64,000 nucleotides of DNA from Vibrio marisflavi CECT 7928 (GCF_921294215.1 NZ_CAKLDM010000002.1:1922001-1986000); one strand, 5' to 3'; counted from the first letter of the stretch, positions 28,127 through 36,648 are shown. Notes: generated from the letters alone by a model not told the origin. Made by a program: numbers and translations.

Positions 28127-28203
28127 GCTCCCGTGGCACAGCTGGATAGCGCAGCCCCCTCCTAAGGGGCAGGTCATAGGTTCGAATCCTATCGGGAGCG
28201 CCA
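28127..28203 (+). tRNA. tRNA-Arg (CCT)
   Basis: A 77 nt cloverleaf with acceptor GCTCCCG/CGGGAGC, anticodon CCT in CCCTCCTAAGG and encoded CCA. The gene is whole, but its 3' 45 nt also belong to the left repeat of the genomic island. Confidence 0.95.
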
Positions 28204-28209
28204 TATTTA
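28159..28209 (+). other. attL: left 51 bp direct repeat of the island
   Basis: From the anticodon loop of tRNA-Arg through its CCA and into ATATTTA. The identical 51 bp recur at 39984-40034; the flanking base differs on both sides. This is the standard footprint of a tyrosine-recombinase island in a tRNA 3' end. Confidence 0.95.
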
Positions 28210-28213
28210 AAGG

Positions 28214-28252
28214 GCTAAGCGGTTAGTAACCACTTAGCTTTTTCTCTTTTTA
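28214..28252 (+). terminator. Island-borne terminator for tRNA-Arg
   Basis: GCTAAG and CTTAGC enclose a GGTTA/TAACC inner stem, followed by TTTTTCTCTTTTT. It lies just inside attL and would replace the original terminator now found downstream of attR (40037-40074). Confidence 0.8.
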
Positions 28253-28253
28253 G

Positions 28254-28282
28254 ATTTCTGTGTAGCAAATATGTAGCAGATT
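28254..28282 (+). repeat. 29 bp direct repeat inside the island, left copy
   Basis: Contains two TGTAGCA heptamers 10 bp apart. The identical 29 bp occur at 39828-39856 in the same orientation. Paired short repeats inside each end are typical of integrase arm-binding sites. Confidence 0.7.
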
Positions 28283-28420
28283 TTTTGTCGAATAAAAAAC
28301 GATAGTGTTACTCAGTGCACAAGAATCTTATCCGCGTTTAGTCATATTTAGTTCTAAAAAAAGCAGTTTTTGCTCTCCCAATATTCGAGGAATAGAAGGA
28401 GAGCTAAGAATTAGTTAGAA

Positions 28421-30262
28421 TCATCCGGTAAACAAAGGAGTCTGTATATTTTCAGGAATAGAGGCACCTGCTTGTCGAAGTAGTAGCTTTAAAGTCTCAG
28501 TTAAGCAATCAGTGTCTTGTGATACGTCCAACTGAAGCCCTAATGCTTGTAGTGATGGAGACACAGGTAAGTCGCCTTCAATACTGTATTCCAAAGAATG
28601 GAAGCTTTTTAGGGATTCGTCTGCATCACCAATAGGATGTAAAATGGTCATAGAACATACCAAGCTATTATTGTTTGCCCTATTGTGTATTCCATGTACA
28701 TATTTCATTGTGCATTCAGGCAAATATCTCGAAAACGCTAGGTTGGGGTAAGTATACTTAGCATCAAGGACTATTAGCTGAGACGACTCACTTTCCTTCC
28801 GAACCTCAACAACTACATCAGGACACCTATGTGAATATTTACCGTAACTCGATCTGCCTACAACTTTTCCTTGTTTTAGTACTTTACCTTCAGAGTTAAT
28901 ATATGAGCTCTCATTGGAGCGAGAATGTTTAGGCATCCAGTATGTAGGCTCTCTTACCAAGATTACTTCATTCCCATCAATATCGTGCATAAAAGTACTA
29001 ATAGACTGCGAATTCCTTAGAGGGTTGAGAATGTTATTAAGAGATTCACCTACTCGATAATAAGAGTAAGATTCGAACAACGTAGGTATACTCTTTATAG
29101 CTAAAAGGTTTTGATACACCGACCAATCTGGGCAGCTTCTTTCAAACCAATTTATATACTCTATGAAGACACCTCTATAACTCTGTTGAGCTTCAGCTTT
29201 CTGCGTCAATATAGGTCTTTCAAGTACATAACTTGTGACCGGAATTGACCTATCTATACTATGTTTTAAAAACTTCAGTCTATCGATTACTCTAAGACAA
29301 CGTTCTATTTGGTTACCGAGAAGCTGTTTCTTGAAACGACTAACTTGAGTAAAGAACGAAGAATAGCCATCCGGCATCTGATCATGAAAAGTCGGTTCTA
29401 AAGAGTTAGTTTTATTGTAATTTGATAGCTGTTTGTCTGCTTCATTTAAAAGAGTTACAACAAAACCATGTACAACTTGGTTTTCATAGAGGTTTGAATT
29501 TTCTTTTAGCACAGGCACTTGCACCGAATGTGCTTTATACATTCTACTATCAAGCTCAAAATGCGCACGATCTATATCGTCAACCTCTTCGACAACTGAT
29601 AAGTTATCTAGTAACCACCCTAATGCTCCATCATCTAAATCTTCCTCTCCAGACGCTTGGAGAACTTTGTGCTCTGGTAGCAACTTAGTAATCGGCTTCG
29701 CAAACAAGTGCTCGAAAAGAAACGATAGTTTGTCAATAGTTTGCTCTAACCTTTCTAAGCTTCCATTCGGAGATGTAGACCCTTCTTTAAACCCAGCCCC
29801 ATGTTTTGTTGTTTGGAACAACGAGTGAAGTTGGTCGTCGCCCAAGGTTGCCAAGTAGGAAAGCATGTCTTCAACATTCTGCGCGTTTAGTTTAGACGCA
29901 AAAACCTCTAGTGGAGCAAAATTCTTGGTTATTCTATTTCCGTTACAATCTTCAAGTTCAACAGACAACTCTGCTAGGCCAAAATAGTTAATAAATAGGC
30001 ATTCTAGTGAACGATTCTTGAGGCGCTGTGGTTTCCAGACAAATGTTACACTATCTTCACTATATTCGACGTAAGTTGCAGGAATTCGATGATCGTAGAG
30101 ATTTAGACTTGCGCTTTCGAAATCAGAGGGAGCCCTTAAAAATAGTTCTATTACTTCATTCTCTTTCACCCATGAAGCTAGCTCCACTTGCGAACTTACC
30201 TCACATAGACGAATAACCTCGCCATATCTACTGCCTGATTTTATGTGGAGCTCTAAATACAT
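28421..30262 (-). CDS. DUF2357 / PD-(D/E)XK nuclease (McrC-like partner)
   Basis: A 613-residue protein with no signal or membrane segment. The C-terminal core PDVVVEV (about 481-487) and LIVLDAKYTY (about 497-506) is the D...(D/E)xK nuclease motif as found in McrC and DUF2357 proteins, with an invariant Asp-Ala-Lys (500-502). The N-terminal ~470 residues are a DUF2357-like region. Its start is 12 bp after the stop of the AAA gene at 30275, so the two form an operon. This AAA-plus-nuclease pairing is the layout of McrBC-type (type IV) restriction systems and CoCoNuT-like relatives. Specific target unknown. Confidence 0.75.
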   Translation of the reverse strand: MYLELHIKSGSRYGEVIRLCEVSSQVELASWVKENEVIELFLRAPSDFESASLNLYDHRIPATYVEYSEDSVTFVWKPQRLKNRSLECLFINYFGLAELSVELEDCNGNRITKNFAPLEVFASKLNAQNVEDMLSYLATLGDDQLHSLFQTTKHGAGFKEGSTSPNGSLERLEQTIDKLSFLFEHLFAKPITKLLPEHKVLQASGEEDLDDGALGWLLDNLSVVEEVDDIDRAHFELDSRMYKAHSVQVPVLKENSNLYENQVVHGFVVTLLNEADKQLSNYNKTNSLEPTFHDQMPDGYSSFFTQVSRFKKQLLGNQIERCLRVIDRLKFLKHSIDRSIPVTSYVLERPILTQKAEAQQSYRGVFIEYINWFERSCPDWSVYQNLLAIKSIPTLFESYSYYRVGESLNNILNPLRNSQSISTFMHDIDGNEVILVREPTYWMPKHSRSNESSYINSEGKVLKQGKVVGRSSYGKYSHRCPDVVVEVRKESESSQLIVLDAKYTYPNLAFSRYLPECTMKYVHGIHNRANNNSLVCSMTILHPIGDADESLKSFHSLEYSIEGDLPVSPSLQALGLQLDVSQDTDCLTETLKLLLRQAGASIPENIQTPLFTG

Positions 30263-30274
30263 ATTAGACTGCTC

Positions 30275-32836
30275 CTAGAAGTATGAGTATGAGCCTGTAA
30301 ATTCATTGCCACTAGCCAGTATTCTTTCAATGTGAGCTGCCGAGCGAGGGTAAGTTTTATTTACTATACTCAGCAATTTCTCTAAGCGTTTTCTGAATGC
30401 AGCCCCATAGCCTTCAATGTGAGGTAGAATATGTTGCTGAATAGCAAAGTCCATCGCAGCCTCTGAGCCAATCATTTGTCCTGCGACATCACAATAATTT
30501 GTAATTGCGTTAACTTTTCGCCTACTAATCGGAATTGATTTTCCGAGTACAGAGTCACGAATACTCAATGTATCAATAATCTTAGCTAAAATTGATTCAT
30601 CAGCTTTTGACAATTCTGCATACTCTGGCACAAAAAGCTCCCTCAGTTTAGATGAACTTATTGAACCATCAAGCTCTAGGCTAGTTGTTTCCACAATCTT
30701 GTCTGAGGGGACATCCAAAGTAATGACGGGCACTCGATCGATTAATCGAGGAGATAATTTTTCTGTCGTTGCATCATTATTTATCGTAGCAATAAACCTT
30801 GTATTATCTCCAACTTTTAGGAATCTATGACTCTCATGTGGAATACCAGTATCAATTGGACGGTTTAGGTTTTCTAAGTCACATAAAGCTAGAAAATCAG
30901 ACCAATAATGCTCCATACTGGACAAGTTAGCTTCGTCTAGGAGGATTAGCTTTAAAGCATCATTTTCTTTAGATTCTTTCCTAGAAAGAAAGCTGTATAG
31001 TCCCGTTCTTGACTCCTGATATACATCTTTGAGAGAGTTGTAAAAGCCGAGCGTATCTCTACTTGAAACCCAGCCACGGCCAACAGGAACATACAAGAAG
31101 TTTTGGTCTCCTTTACTACTTCCTAAATGCAACGCTTTTGCTAAGCGTGTTGCTGTGGAAGTTTTACCTGTTCCTGGAGGGCCAGATAGTATAGTAAGAA
31201 AAGATTGATTCACTGAAACGATTAGGTTCGTCATTTCTTCTTTATTGAACATTCTCCCATTGTCTTGAGCAAAATGAGCCCCTATGGCATCTACTACCTT
31301 TTCAGCAGTTTCTGGCTCAGATTGACTAAAGATAACCGGACTATACTGTTGTGCAGGTTTAGAGACTGAAGCCGATTTACCGTTTAGGACGCGATTAATT
31401 GCTTCCATCTCTCCAATTTTCTTTGCCAGCTCTTCTGTATCATTACTCTTTAGAGTCGCCTCAAAACCTTTAACCGTCGACTCAAGCCTTTTGGAGTGTT
31501 GCTCGTAGTAGTTACACGTATTTTTTAACTCCTCAATCTCATTCACAAGTGCTAAATGAGCTACTTTATCATTAACTTTTTTCTCTAAAGACGTTTGCTC
31601 TTTTTCGAGAGCAACAATATTTTCACTCAGCTCTTGCTGTTTTAGCTTCAGTGTTTGCCTTACTTCATCTTCAGTTTCTGCTGCAATTCTAGCGATTTCA
31701 TCTTGTGCTTCCTGCCTCTTTTTCGCAACGCTATTTGTGATTTGAGCAACCTCGTGCTCCTTTGCAGCAACCTGAGCTTGCTGTTCTTGCAACTTTTGCT
31801 GAATTTTCTTTTCTTCAGCTTTCGCATCTGCTTTTACCTTATCAATAAAATCGCTCAGTAGAGTTGATTTGTTGGCTTTTACATAATTATTTAAGAATAC
31901 TTGGCCGGAATTACTATCTAGATAATTCTTAACAAGTTCAAAGCCAATATCCGCTTCAGTCAGATATCGATCTAGTAAACCTTTGAGGCGCTCAAGGCGT
32001 TCGTCGTACTTTCCGAATTTATTAGCTTTTTCACTACTTGTAATAATTTGCTGTAGCCGCTCTGCCTCTTTTTTTCCTAGTCCTTTAGTCTGCTTACCGA
32101 AGCCCAACTGGTTGACAACTTTAATTAATTGATCATCCGAAACATAATCAATACTGCTTTTGTCGTTGCGGTGTGAAGAAAGTTGCTTGAATGAGGAGAC
32201 AAATAGCATCGACTCATCCTCGACTTTAGTTTCGACTAAACAATCGGTAACCCCACTCAAAGCAAACCGACCAATGTAACCTTTACCAAAAGATAAGCTT
32301 GGATGAACATACGGCTCAACAATATATCTGTCATCTTCAGTTTGGCTACTAGTCAAAGGACCAAATAAGTGACCATCATCGAGAATAAAAAACGGGCGAG
32401 CTGGCGGCGTAATACCCACAGGAAGAATTCCATTCTCTTTGCTGGGTAAGGGAACAGAAACAATTGGCAATAAAGTACTGGGAGGTAAATCGGAAAATGC
32501 AGATTCGTCGCGCGCCCAATAGCGAGGAGAGCCGCTTTGCTGTGTTTTTTCCTCATCAAGGTTGTGAGTCTTTAAGATGAAAAGCTCATTTGTCTCATAG
32601 TTAGTATCTATATATGGATATCCCTTTGAGACTAAAACATCTTGAGGGTAGTCATGTCTAATTACTGGAGCAAACTCCTCAGTGTCTGAAATACTCAATA
32701 TTGGTGTCACAAAACCTTGATTTTCATTTAGTTGTGTGGATTTTATAACGACTAACCTATTAAGAGCCTTTTTATCCTGCATTTGTCTACCTAACCAATC
32801 GATTTTCTGCCTGAAATAATTTTGAATATTATACAC
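30275..32836 (-). CDS. McrB-like AAA+ NTPase with long coiled coil
   Basis: An 853-residue protein in three parts: an unrecognised N-terminal region (1-330), a long coiled coil rich in Lys/Glu/Gln (about 330-480, e.g. KIQQKLQEQQAQVAAKEHEV), and a C-terminal AAA+ domain. Walker A is GPPGTGKTS (about 552-560); Walker B is LILLDEANL (about 630-638). ATINNDATTEKLSPRLIDR (about 683-701) matches the McrB-type region N-x-D with downstream Arg finger candidates. Start is GTG at 32836; an ATG at 32785 is an alternative. It is probably the motor of an anti-phage system with the nuclease gene that follows. The N-terminal part is a candidate target sensor. Confidence 0.75.
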   Translation of the reverse strand: MYNIQNYFRQKIDWLGRQMQDKKALNRLVVIKSTQLNENQGFVTPILSISDTEEFAPVIRHDYPQDVLVSKGYPYIDTNYETNELFILKTHNLDEEKTQQSGSPRYWARDESAFSDLPPSTLLPIVSVPLPSKENGILPVGITPPARPFFILDDGHLFGPLTSSQTEDDRYIVEPYVHPSLSFGKGYIGRFALSGVTDCLVETKVEDESMLFVSSFKQLSSHRNDKSSIDYVSDDQLIKVVNQLGFGKQTKGLGKKEAERLQQIITSSEKANKFGKYDERLERLKGLLDRYLTEADIGFELVKNYLDSNSGQVFLNNYVKANKSTLLSDFIDKVKADAKAEEKKIQQKLQEQQAQVAAKEHEVAQITNSVAKKRQEAQDEIARIAAETEDEVRQTLKLKQQELSENIVALEKEQTSLEKKVNDKVAHLALVNEIEELKNTCNYYEQHSKRLESTVKGFEATLKSNDTEELAKKIGEMEAINRVLNGKSASVSKPAQQYSPVIFSQSEPETAEKVVDAIGAHFAQDNGRMFNKEEMTNLIVSVNQSFLTILSGPPGTGKTSTATRLAKALHLGSSKGDQNFLYVPVGRGWVSSRDTLGFYNSLKDVYQESRTGLYSFLSRKESKENDALKLILLDEANLSSMEHYWSDFLALCDLENLNRPIDTGIPHESHRFLKVGDNTRFIATINNDATTEKLSPRLIDRVPVITLDVPSDKIVETTSLELDGSISSSKLRELFVPEYAELSKADESILAKIIDTLSIRDSVLGKSIPISRRKVNAITNYCDVAGQMIGSEAAMDFAIQQHILPHIEGYGAAFRKRLEKLLSIVNKTYPRSAAHIERILASGNEFTGSYSYF

Positions 32837-33167
32837 TTCTATAATTACTTAACGCCTAATCATTATATGGTTATGCGATTGTTTTAGTTTGTTCTTTGAC
32901 GCATATCATACACTCTAAGAGTTAATTGATATGAGCGGTGCTTTTGACATTCAGACACGCGGCAACGTACTTGCTTAAAGCAGCAATGTTATATAGTTTC
33001 GGTTCAAGCAGAGACGTATGACAAGCTACTGAGATTATCTTTAATAGTTAAATAGGCATAATTCAATACAGTTCTCAGGAAAACCATTTTAGCCTACCCC
33101 ATCAAGTTTAAAAATTATTAGTCCAAGCATGCTCCTTCCCCAAGCTTTCGATCTATATGAAATACAC
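32837..33167. other. Non-coding gap between the rep gene and the McrB-like gene
   Basis: About 330 bp, probably holding the promoter of the AAA-nuclease operon. I see no strong promoter match, hairpin or further gene. Confidence 0.4.
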
Positions 33168-34730
33168 TTATTCACAGAACTCCAAGTTAAAAGATGGCGC
33201 GAGCTTTGATTCAAAGCGCCACTGCATAAAACGAGTCACAATCGCTTTACCCATTGCAGTAACACCTTTGAGCACTTTCGTTAGCTCAGTTTCACAGTAG
33301 AGCGTTGTTTTCACCTCACCTGTGCTTTGGTCTACTGACAGCTCATAGTAAGGATGGATGGCTTGCTCTTTTCGGCCACAAAACACGCCACCCATTTTCT
33401 CAATGAAGTTTTTCCAATCGCCTTTATCTGCTGCTTTGAAGATATCTTTCAGCTTTTCAGGTAACTGCATAGCATTTTTGAGTCTACGTAACTCACGCCA
33501 CACAGTGACCGAGCAGCCACCTAATTGTTGAAACTGGCGAATACCCCAGCAAGCCGCCCATGCATCCACTCTGCAAGCAGCATCTTTTGGGTCTTCACCG
33601 TATACACCTGAATCTAGGTCACTACCATCAATGTTCTTAGACACGTACTTGGCGATGTAGCCTGTTGCACTGCCTTTATTCGGGTCGATTTTAACTTCTT
33701 TGAAACGGTGCTCACCTGCCCCTTTCTCTTCACTGTCCTCACGCATTGCATACTCTCGCATCACCTCGACCATATCTTGGTAAAGGTGCGCTTCCACAAA
33801 CAGCAATAAATGCCAGTGAGGGGTGCCATCGTGTTGTGGTTCAGATACTCGAAAACCGTAAAAAGGAATATTGAGCCTGCTAAGTTTAGAGCGAATCAGT
33901 ACCCAAATTTCGTTAAGGTAGTGTTGACCATCTAATGGAGTAAACCCTTGCCAGTTTGGGTTCTCATCACCAGTTGTCGCGTAGGCTCTGTGATATTTAG
34001 ATGGACAAGTGATAGTAAGAAAAGCGGATTGGTGACCATGACTTTTCGCCAACTCTTCAAAGCCTCTCGCTCGCATCATCAACTCGCCCTTGCGTATCTT
34101 TGGATCAGCAACACCTTTTTGCGAAAGCTCTAGCAGTGAAAAGCTTTCTCCATTTTCATTGGTAGCAATAGTGTTGGCTAGAAACTCTTGCTGATACTGC
34201 TTTTGAGCGATACGGGCTTTGAGAGTATTGTTCGAGCAGTAAAGGCTGCGCTTTTTGTTCACATAGTTGAGATGGTGAAACACTACCTCTAGGTTCTTAC
34301 GAAGTACTCTTCTAAGCCTTCTTAACCACCAGTTCTTATCGCTGTAACGACTGATTTCACCTTGTAGGCTATAACCTTCAAGTGGTTCGATACCCTTTTG
34401 GCCTACCATAGGCCGAATACTCTCTAGAACTAATTCGTCATTAAGATATTGGCGTCTTAACGCCAATACTGCACTGGCATAACGCTTGGCTTCTTCTCGC
34501 AAGTCATCTTCGGTTAGATTAAGCCTCAGCTCTTTGAGTGGAATATCGAGCTTATCAGTGATGTCTTTAACCGTAACGCGGAGGAAAGTATTGCGGTCAA
34601 ATTTAGTTGGGCGAGCAAAATACTGTTTGAGTAGTTGGCGCTGAATAGGAATCGGAAAGCAAACAAGCCTTTGCTGAACAAAGGCCTTATCATCCCAATC
34701 AACATTAGAGAGGTCTATTACTTCTGACAT
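33168..34730 (-). CDS. HUH replication endonuclease (phage GPA type)
   Basis: A 520-residue rolling-circle initiator. The HUH motif is PHWHLLLF (His305-Trp-His307), and the two-tyrosine motif ATGYIAKYVSKNID (Tyr358 and Tyr362) follows at the usual spacing; TITCPSKYH is the upstream motif 1. These define the P2 gpA-like replication endonuclease family (Phage_GPA). It would nick and religate the element's origin to start rolling-circle replication. It overlaps the small gene upstream by 13 bp. In an island without structural genes this suggests autonomous or helper-induced replication after excision. Confidence 0.88.
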   Translation of the reverse strand: MSEVIDLSNVDWDDKAFVQQRLVCFPIPIQRQLLKQYFARPTKFDRNTFLRVTVKDITDKLDIPLKELRLNLTEDDLREEAKRYASAVLALRRQYLNDELVLESIRPMVGQKGIEPLEGYSLQGEISRYSDKNWWLRRLRRVLRKNLEVVFHHLNYVNKKRSLYCSNNTLKARIAQKQYQQEFLANTIATNENGESFSLLELSQKGVADPKIRKGELMMRARGFEELAKSHGHQSAFLTITCPSKYHRAYATTGDENPNWQGFTPLDGQHYLNEIWVLIRSKLSRLNIPFYGFRVSEPQHDGTPHWHLLLFVEAHLYQDMVEVMREYAMREDSEEKGAGEHRFKEVKIDPNKGSATGYIAKYVSKNIDGSDLDSGVYGEDPKDAACRVDAWAACWGIRQFQQLGGCSVTVWRELRRLKNAMQLPEKLKDIFKAADKGDWKNFIEKMGGVFCGRKEQAIHPYYELSVDQSTGEVKTTLYCETELTKVLKGVTAMGKAIVTRFMQWRFESKLAPSFNLEFCE

Positions 34731-34981
34731 ATCGCTATCCTCCCCTTATCTGTAATCTCGAACTTGTCCCACCGGATACCAAAGGCAAAGTATGGTTCGT
34801 AGCGAATGAGTCCTTGCTGCAGTAATCGGTGAACCGCTCTCGTATGAAGGCGAATAGGCATCTTACGGCGCTCTCGTATAACGCCATTACTAGGGCCATA
34901 GTCAGAGCATCGGTTAAACGCGTTGCCCTCTTTCATCCATTCAAGCAGCTTGATTTGTTGCTCAGTCAAATTAACCTTCAT
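34718..34981 (-). CDS. Small winged-helix-like protein of the island
   Basis: An 87-residue protein starting at the ATG at 34981, which has AAGGAGG at ideal distance; the frame opens at 35023 but that region lacks a ribosome-binding site. The sequence runs MKVNLTEQQIKLLEWMKEG, then HTRAVHRLLQQGLIRYE and GIRWDKFEITDKGR, a pattern of helices and a beta wing that looks like a winged-helix DNA-binding domain. I do not recognise a named family. It overlaps alpA (11 bp) and rep (13 bp), so it belongs to an alpA-X-rep operon. Confidence 0.7.
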   Translation of the reverse strand: MKVNLTEQQIKLLEWMKEGNAFNRCSDYGPSNGVIRERRKMPIRLHTRAVHRLLQQGLIRYEPYFAFGIRWDKFEITDKGRIAICQK

Positions 34982-35213
34982 ACGCGCCTCCTTGAGAAAG
35001 GTGATCACGTTTTTGTTGGTCATCCAACCATTGGTCTAAATCTTCTTTTAGGTAACGCACTGCCCGACCGATTTTGATAAAAGGAGGCGCAATAGCGCGG
35101 TTTCGACGTTGGCCTTCCATTCTGCTTTGACGCAGGAATGAACGGCTCATACCGATATAAAGGGAAGTTTCTTGCTCTGTGTAAGCTCGTTTTTCAACAT
35201 GGGCTTGTACCAT
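34971..35213 (-). CDS. alpA: AlpA-family excision/transcription regulator
   Basis: 80 residues from the ATG at 35213, preceded by AAGGAG. RAYTEQETSLYIGMSRSFLRQSR is the MerR-like helix-turn-helix of the AlpA family, and APPFIKIGRAVRYLKEDLDQWLDDQ is the typical C-terminal wing. AlpA proteins act as excisionases or as activators of integrase genes in satellites and cryptic prophages. Here it heads the alpA-X-rep operon. An inverted repeat at 35259-35288 lies just upstream. Confidence 0.88.
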   Translation of the reverse strand: MVQAHVEKRAYTEQETSLYIGMSRSFLRQSRMEGQRRNRAIAPPFIKIGRAVRYLKEDLDQWLDDQQKRDHLSQGGAYEG

Positions 35214-35258
35214 TTTGATATCTCCTTGTGTTGTTGGAGATTCAAACTTAACTGACCC

Positions 35259-35288
35259 AACCGTCATATGACGCTCACGATGACGGTT
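35259..35288. promoter_or_regulatory. Inverted repeat upstream of alpA (candidate operator)
   Basis: AACCGTCAT (35259-35267) and ATGACGGTT (35280-35288) are a perfect 9 bp inverted repeat with a 12 bp spacer, which itself contains ATGACG. No T-run follows, so it is unlikely to be a terminator. The AACCG core is the same as in the repeat cluster at 36321-36518. Confidence 0.6.
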
Positions 35289-35298
35289 TCAATGACGA

Positions 35299-36201
35299 TT
35301 ATTTTTGCAGGTCGATAAACTCCCTGACTCTAGGTAGAGTATTTGAGCGAAATGAGCTGTATTTCATGCTATTCATCGTATCGCCACGACCAAACCAGTT
35401 AACGACATCATTGGTCATCTCATCAATAACAGCTTCGATATCGTATTTTCGGCGACCATCCTGAATGACATCATTTTTTATAAGCTCCCAAATATCTCCT
35501 GCCTCGATATCAGGATATTCTTGCAAGACGCGATGGATAATTTGAGCGAACGGATGAGTCAGTGTTTGTGGTTTCTTGATTGTTGCTTCCAGCTGAGACA
35601 CAGCGGAACCCATTAGTGCTTCAATTTCTTCTAAATCCAGTCGAAGATTGTCTGGGCTTATGGTGATAGGTTTGGTTTGTAGGCACGGTGTATCATCTGC
35701 TTTTAAACTTGCATCCATCTGTTGGCCATATCCTCTAACCAAATTATTAGCCATGTTAAAACCCAAATTTTGCACTGCGTGAAGCAGCTTCTGTTCATGA
35801 ACTAACCGAACATAAGCGAGAAAGTTTACAGCTGGGCATTTATAGAAGTTGCTCCTATATTCAACCAAACTGCTTCTAATTTCCCCGAATTTGGTTCCAA
35901 CACTACCCCAACGCTTCACCTTTTCCGGTTGCTTAACAATAACTGACGAGACTTCATGAGATTGCAACTTGAGTGCAAATTGGACAGATTCTTTACCATA
36001 TAAACCGACGATGCCATCATAATCAAACACGCCACAAACCGCGTAGTTCTCTTTCGGGTGCTGTGCACCTAACCGTTTCAAGTTTACACGCGCACTGAAC
36101 GACAGCTCGCCATTTTCAACCAACTCAAGCACGTCTCCCTTAGTTAACGGCGTCTTTTGTTCTATCTCTTCAATGCGTATAAACCGACGTTTTACGACCA
36201 T
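35299..36201 (-). CDS. Unknown 300-residue island protein
   Basis: I do not recognise this protein. It starts at the ATG at 36201, preceded by GGAGAGG (an in-frame ATG at 36213 is less well placed). The N-terminus VKRRFIRIEEIEQKTPLTKGDVLELVENGEL looks like a DNA-binding or DNA-bending module; the middle is basic (KQPEKVKRWGSV); the C-terminal ~120 residues are helical and acidic. There is no signal peptide. It lies directly downstream of the AACCG/CGGTT cluster and upstream of alpA, which suggests that it is an early regulator or replication accessory protein. That is inference from position only. Confidence 0.7.
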   Translation of the reverse strand: MVVKRRFIRIEEIEQKTPLTKGDVLELVENGELSFSARVNLKRLGAQHPKENYAVCGVFDYDGIVGLYGKESVQFALKLQSHEVSSVIVKQPEKVKRWGSVGTKFGEIRSSLVEYRSNFYKCPAVNFLAYVRLVHEQKLLHAVQNLGFNMANNLVRGYGQQMDASLKADDTPCLQTKPITISPDNLRLDLEEIEALMGSAVSQLEATIKKPQTLTHPFAQIIHRVLQEYPDIEAGDIWELIKNDVIQDGRRKYDIEAVIDEMTNDVVNWFGRGDTMNSMKYSSFRSNTLPRVREFIDLQK

Positions 36202-36320
36202 AATCCTCTCCATAGGTGAGTTATTGTTATCACCCCATTTAACGCGATCATTCGTCGGTTTCCAACCTTGAGATGACTGGTTGGAGAGACTTTATACGCT
36301 ACTGATAAGAAGGAAATTAT

Positions 36321-36518
36321 AACCGTAAGAAACCGTTAGATAACCGGATTTAACCGAATGTCTAACCGGAATCGATACCGTTAGAAAGTTATTTGGTTCG
36401 GTAACATGAGTATTTAGCCTACGGTAAACTTTCCCCTCATTATACTGGTTACCTATGGTTACCGAGCTAGACCAAAGCGGTTAGGTTTTCGGTTAATTTG
36501 CAGGTTTCATTCGGTAAC
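36321..36518. repeat. AACCG/CGGTT iteron-like cluster
   Basis: Forward cores at 36321, 36331, 36342, 36352, 36364 and 36376 (the last TACCG) are spaced 10, 11, 10, 12 and 12 bp, close to one DNA turn. Reverse-oriented cores (CGGTAA, GGTTA, CGGTTA) follow at about 36399, 36422, 36447, 36457, 36478, 36490 and 36512. The two halves face each other. This fills most of the 447 bp gap between the DUF262 gene and the 300-residue gene. It looks like an origin or a multi-site operator. Confidence 0.75.
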
Positions 36519-36648
36519 TCATGACAATTTTGTTGACTTTCAACGCTACTTTTCTGAATGCTTCACTTCTTAAAATTGTCTAGTGCAATATAAGAACTTT
36601 AGAAATTGCCAAACCAGCTCATAAAGCGATTTAGAAACACTTCCTCCA

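Noticed and set aside
36321..36518. The repeat cluster as a CRISPR array
   Set aside because: The repeats are only about 5-7 bp long with 10-12 bp spacing and no unique spacers, and there are no cas genes.
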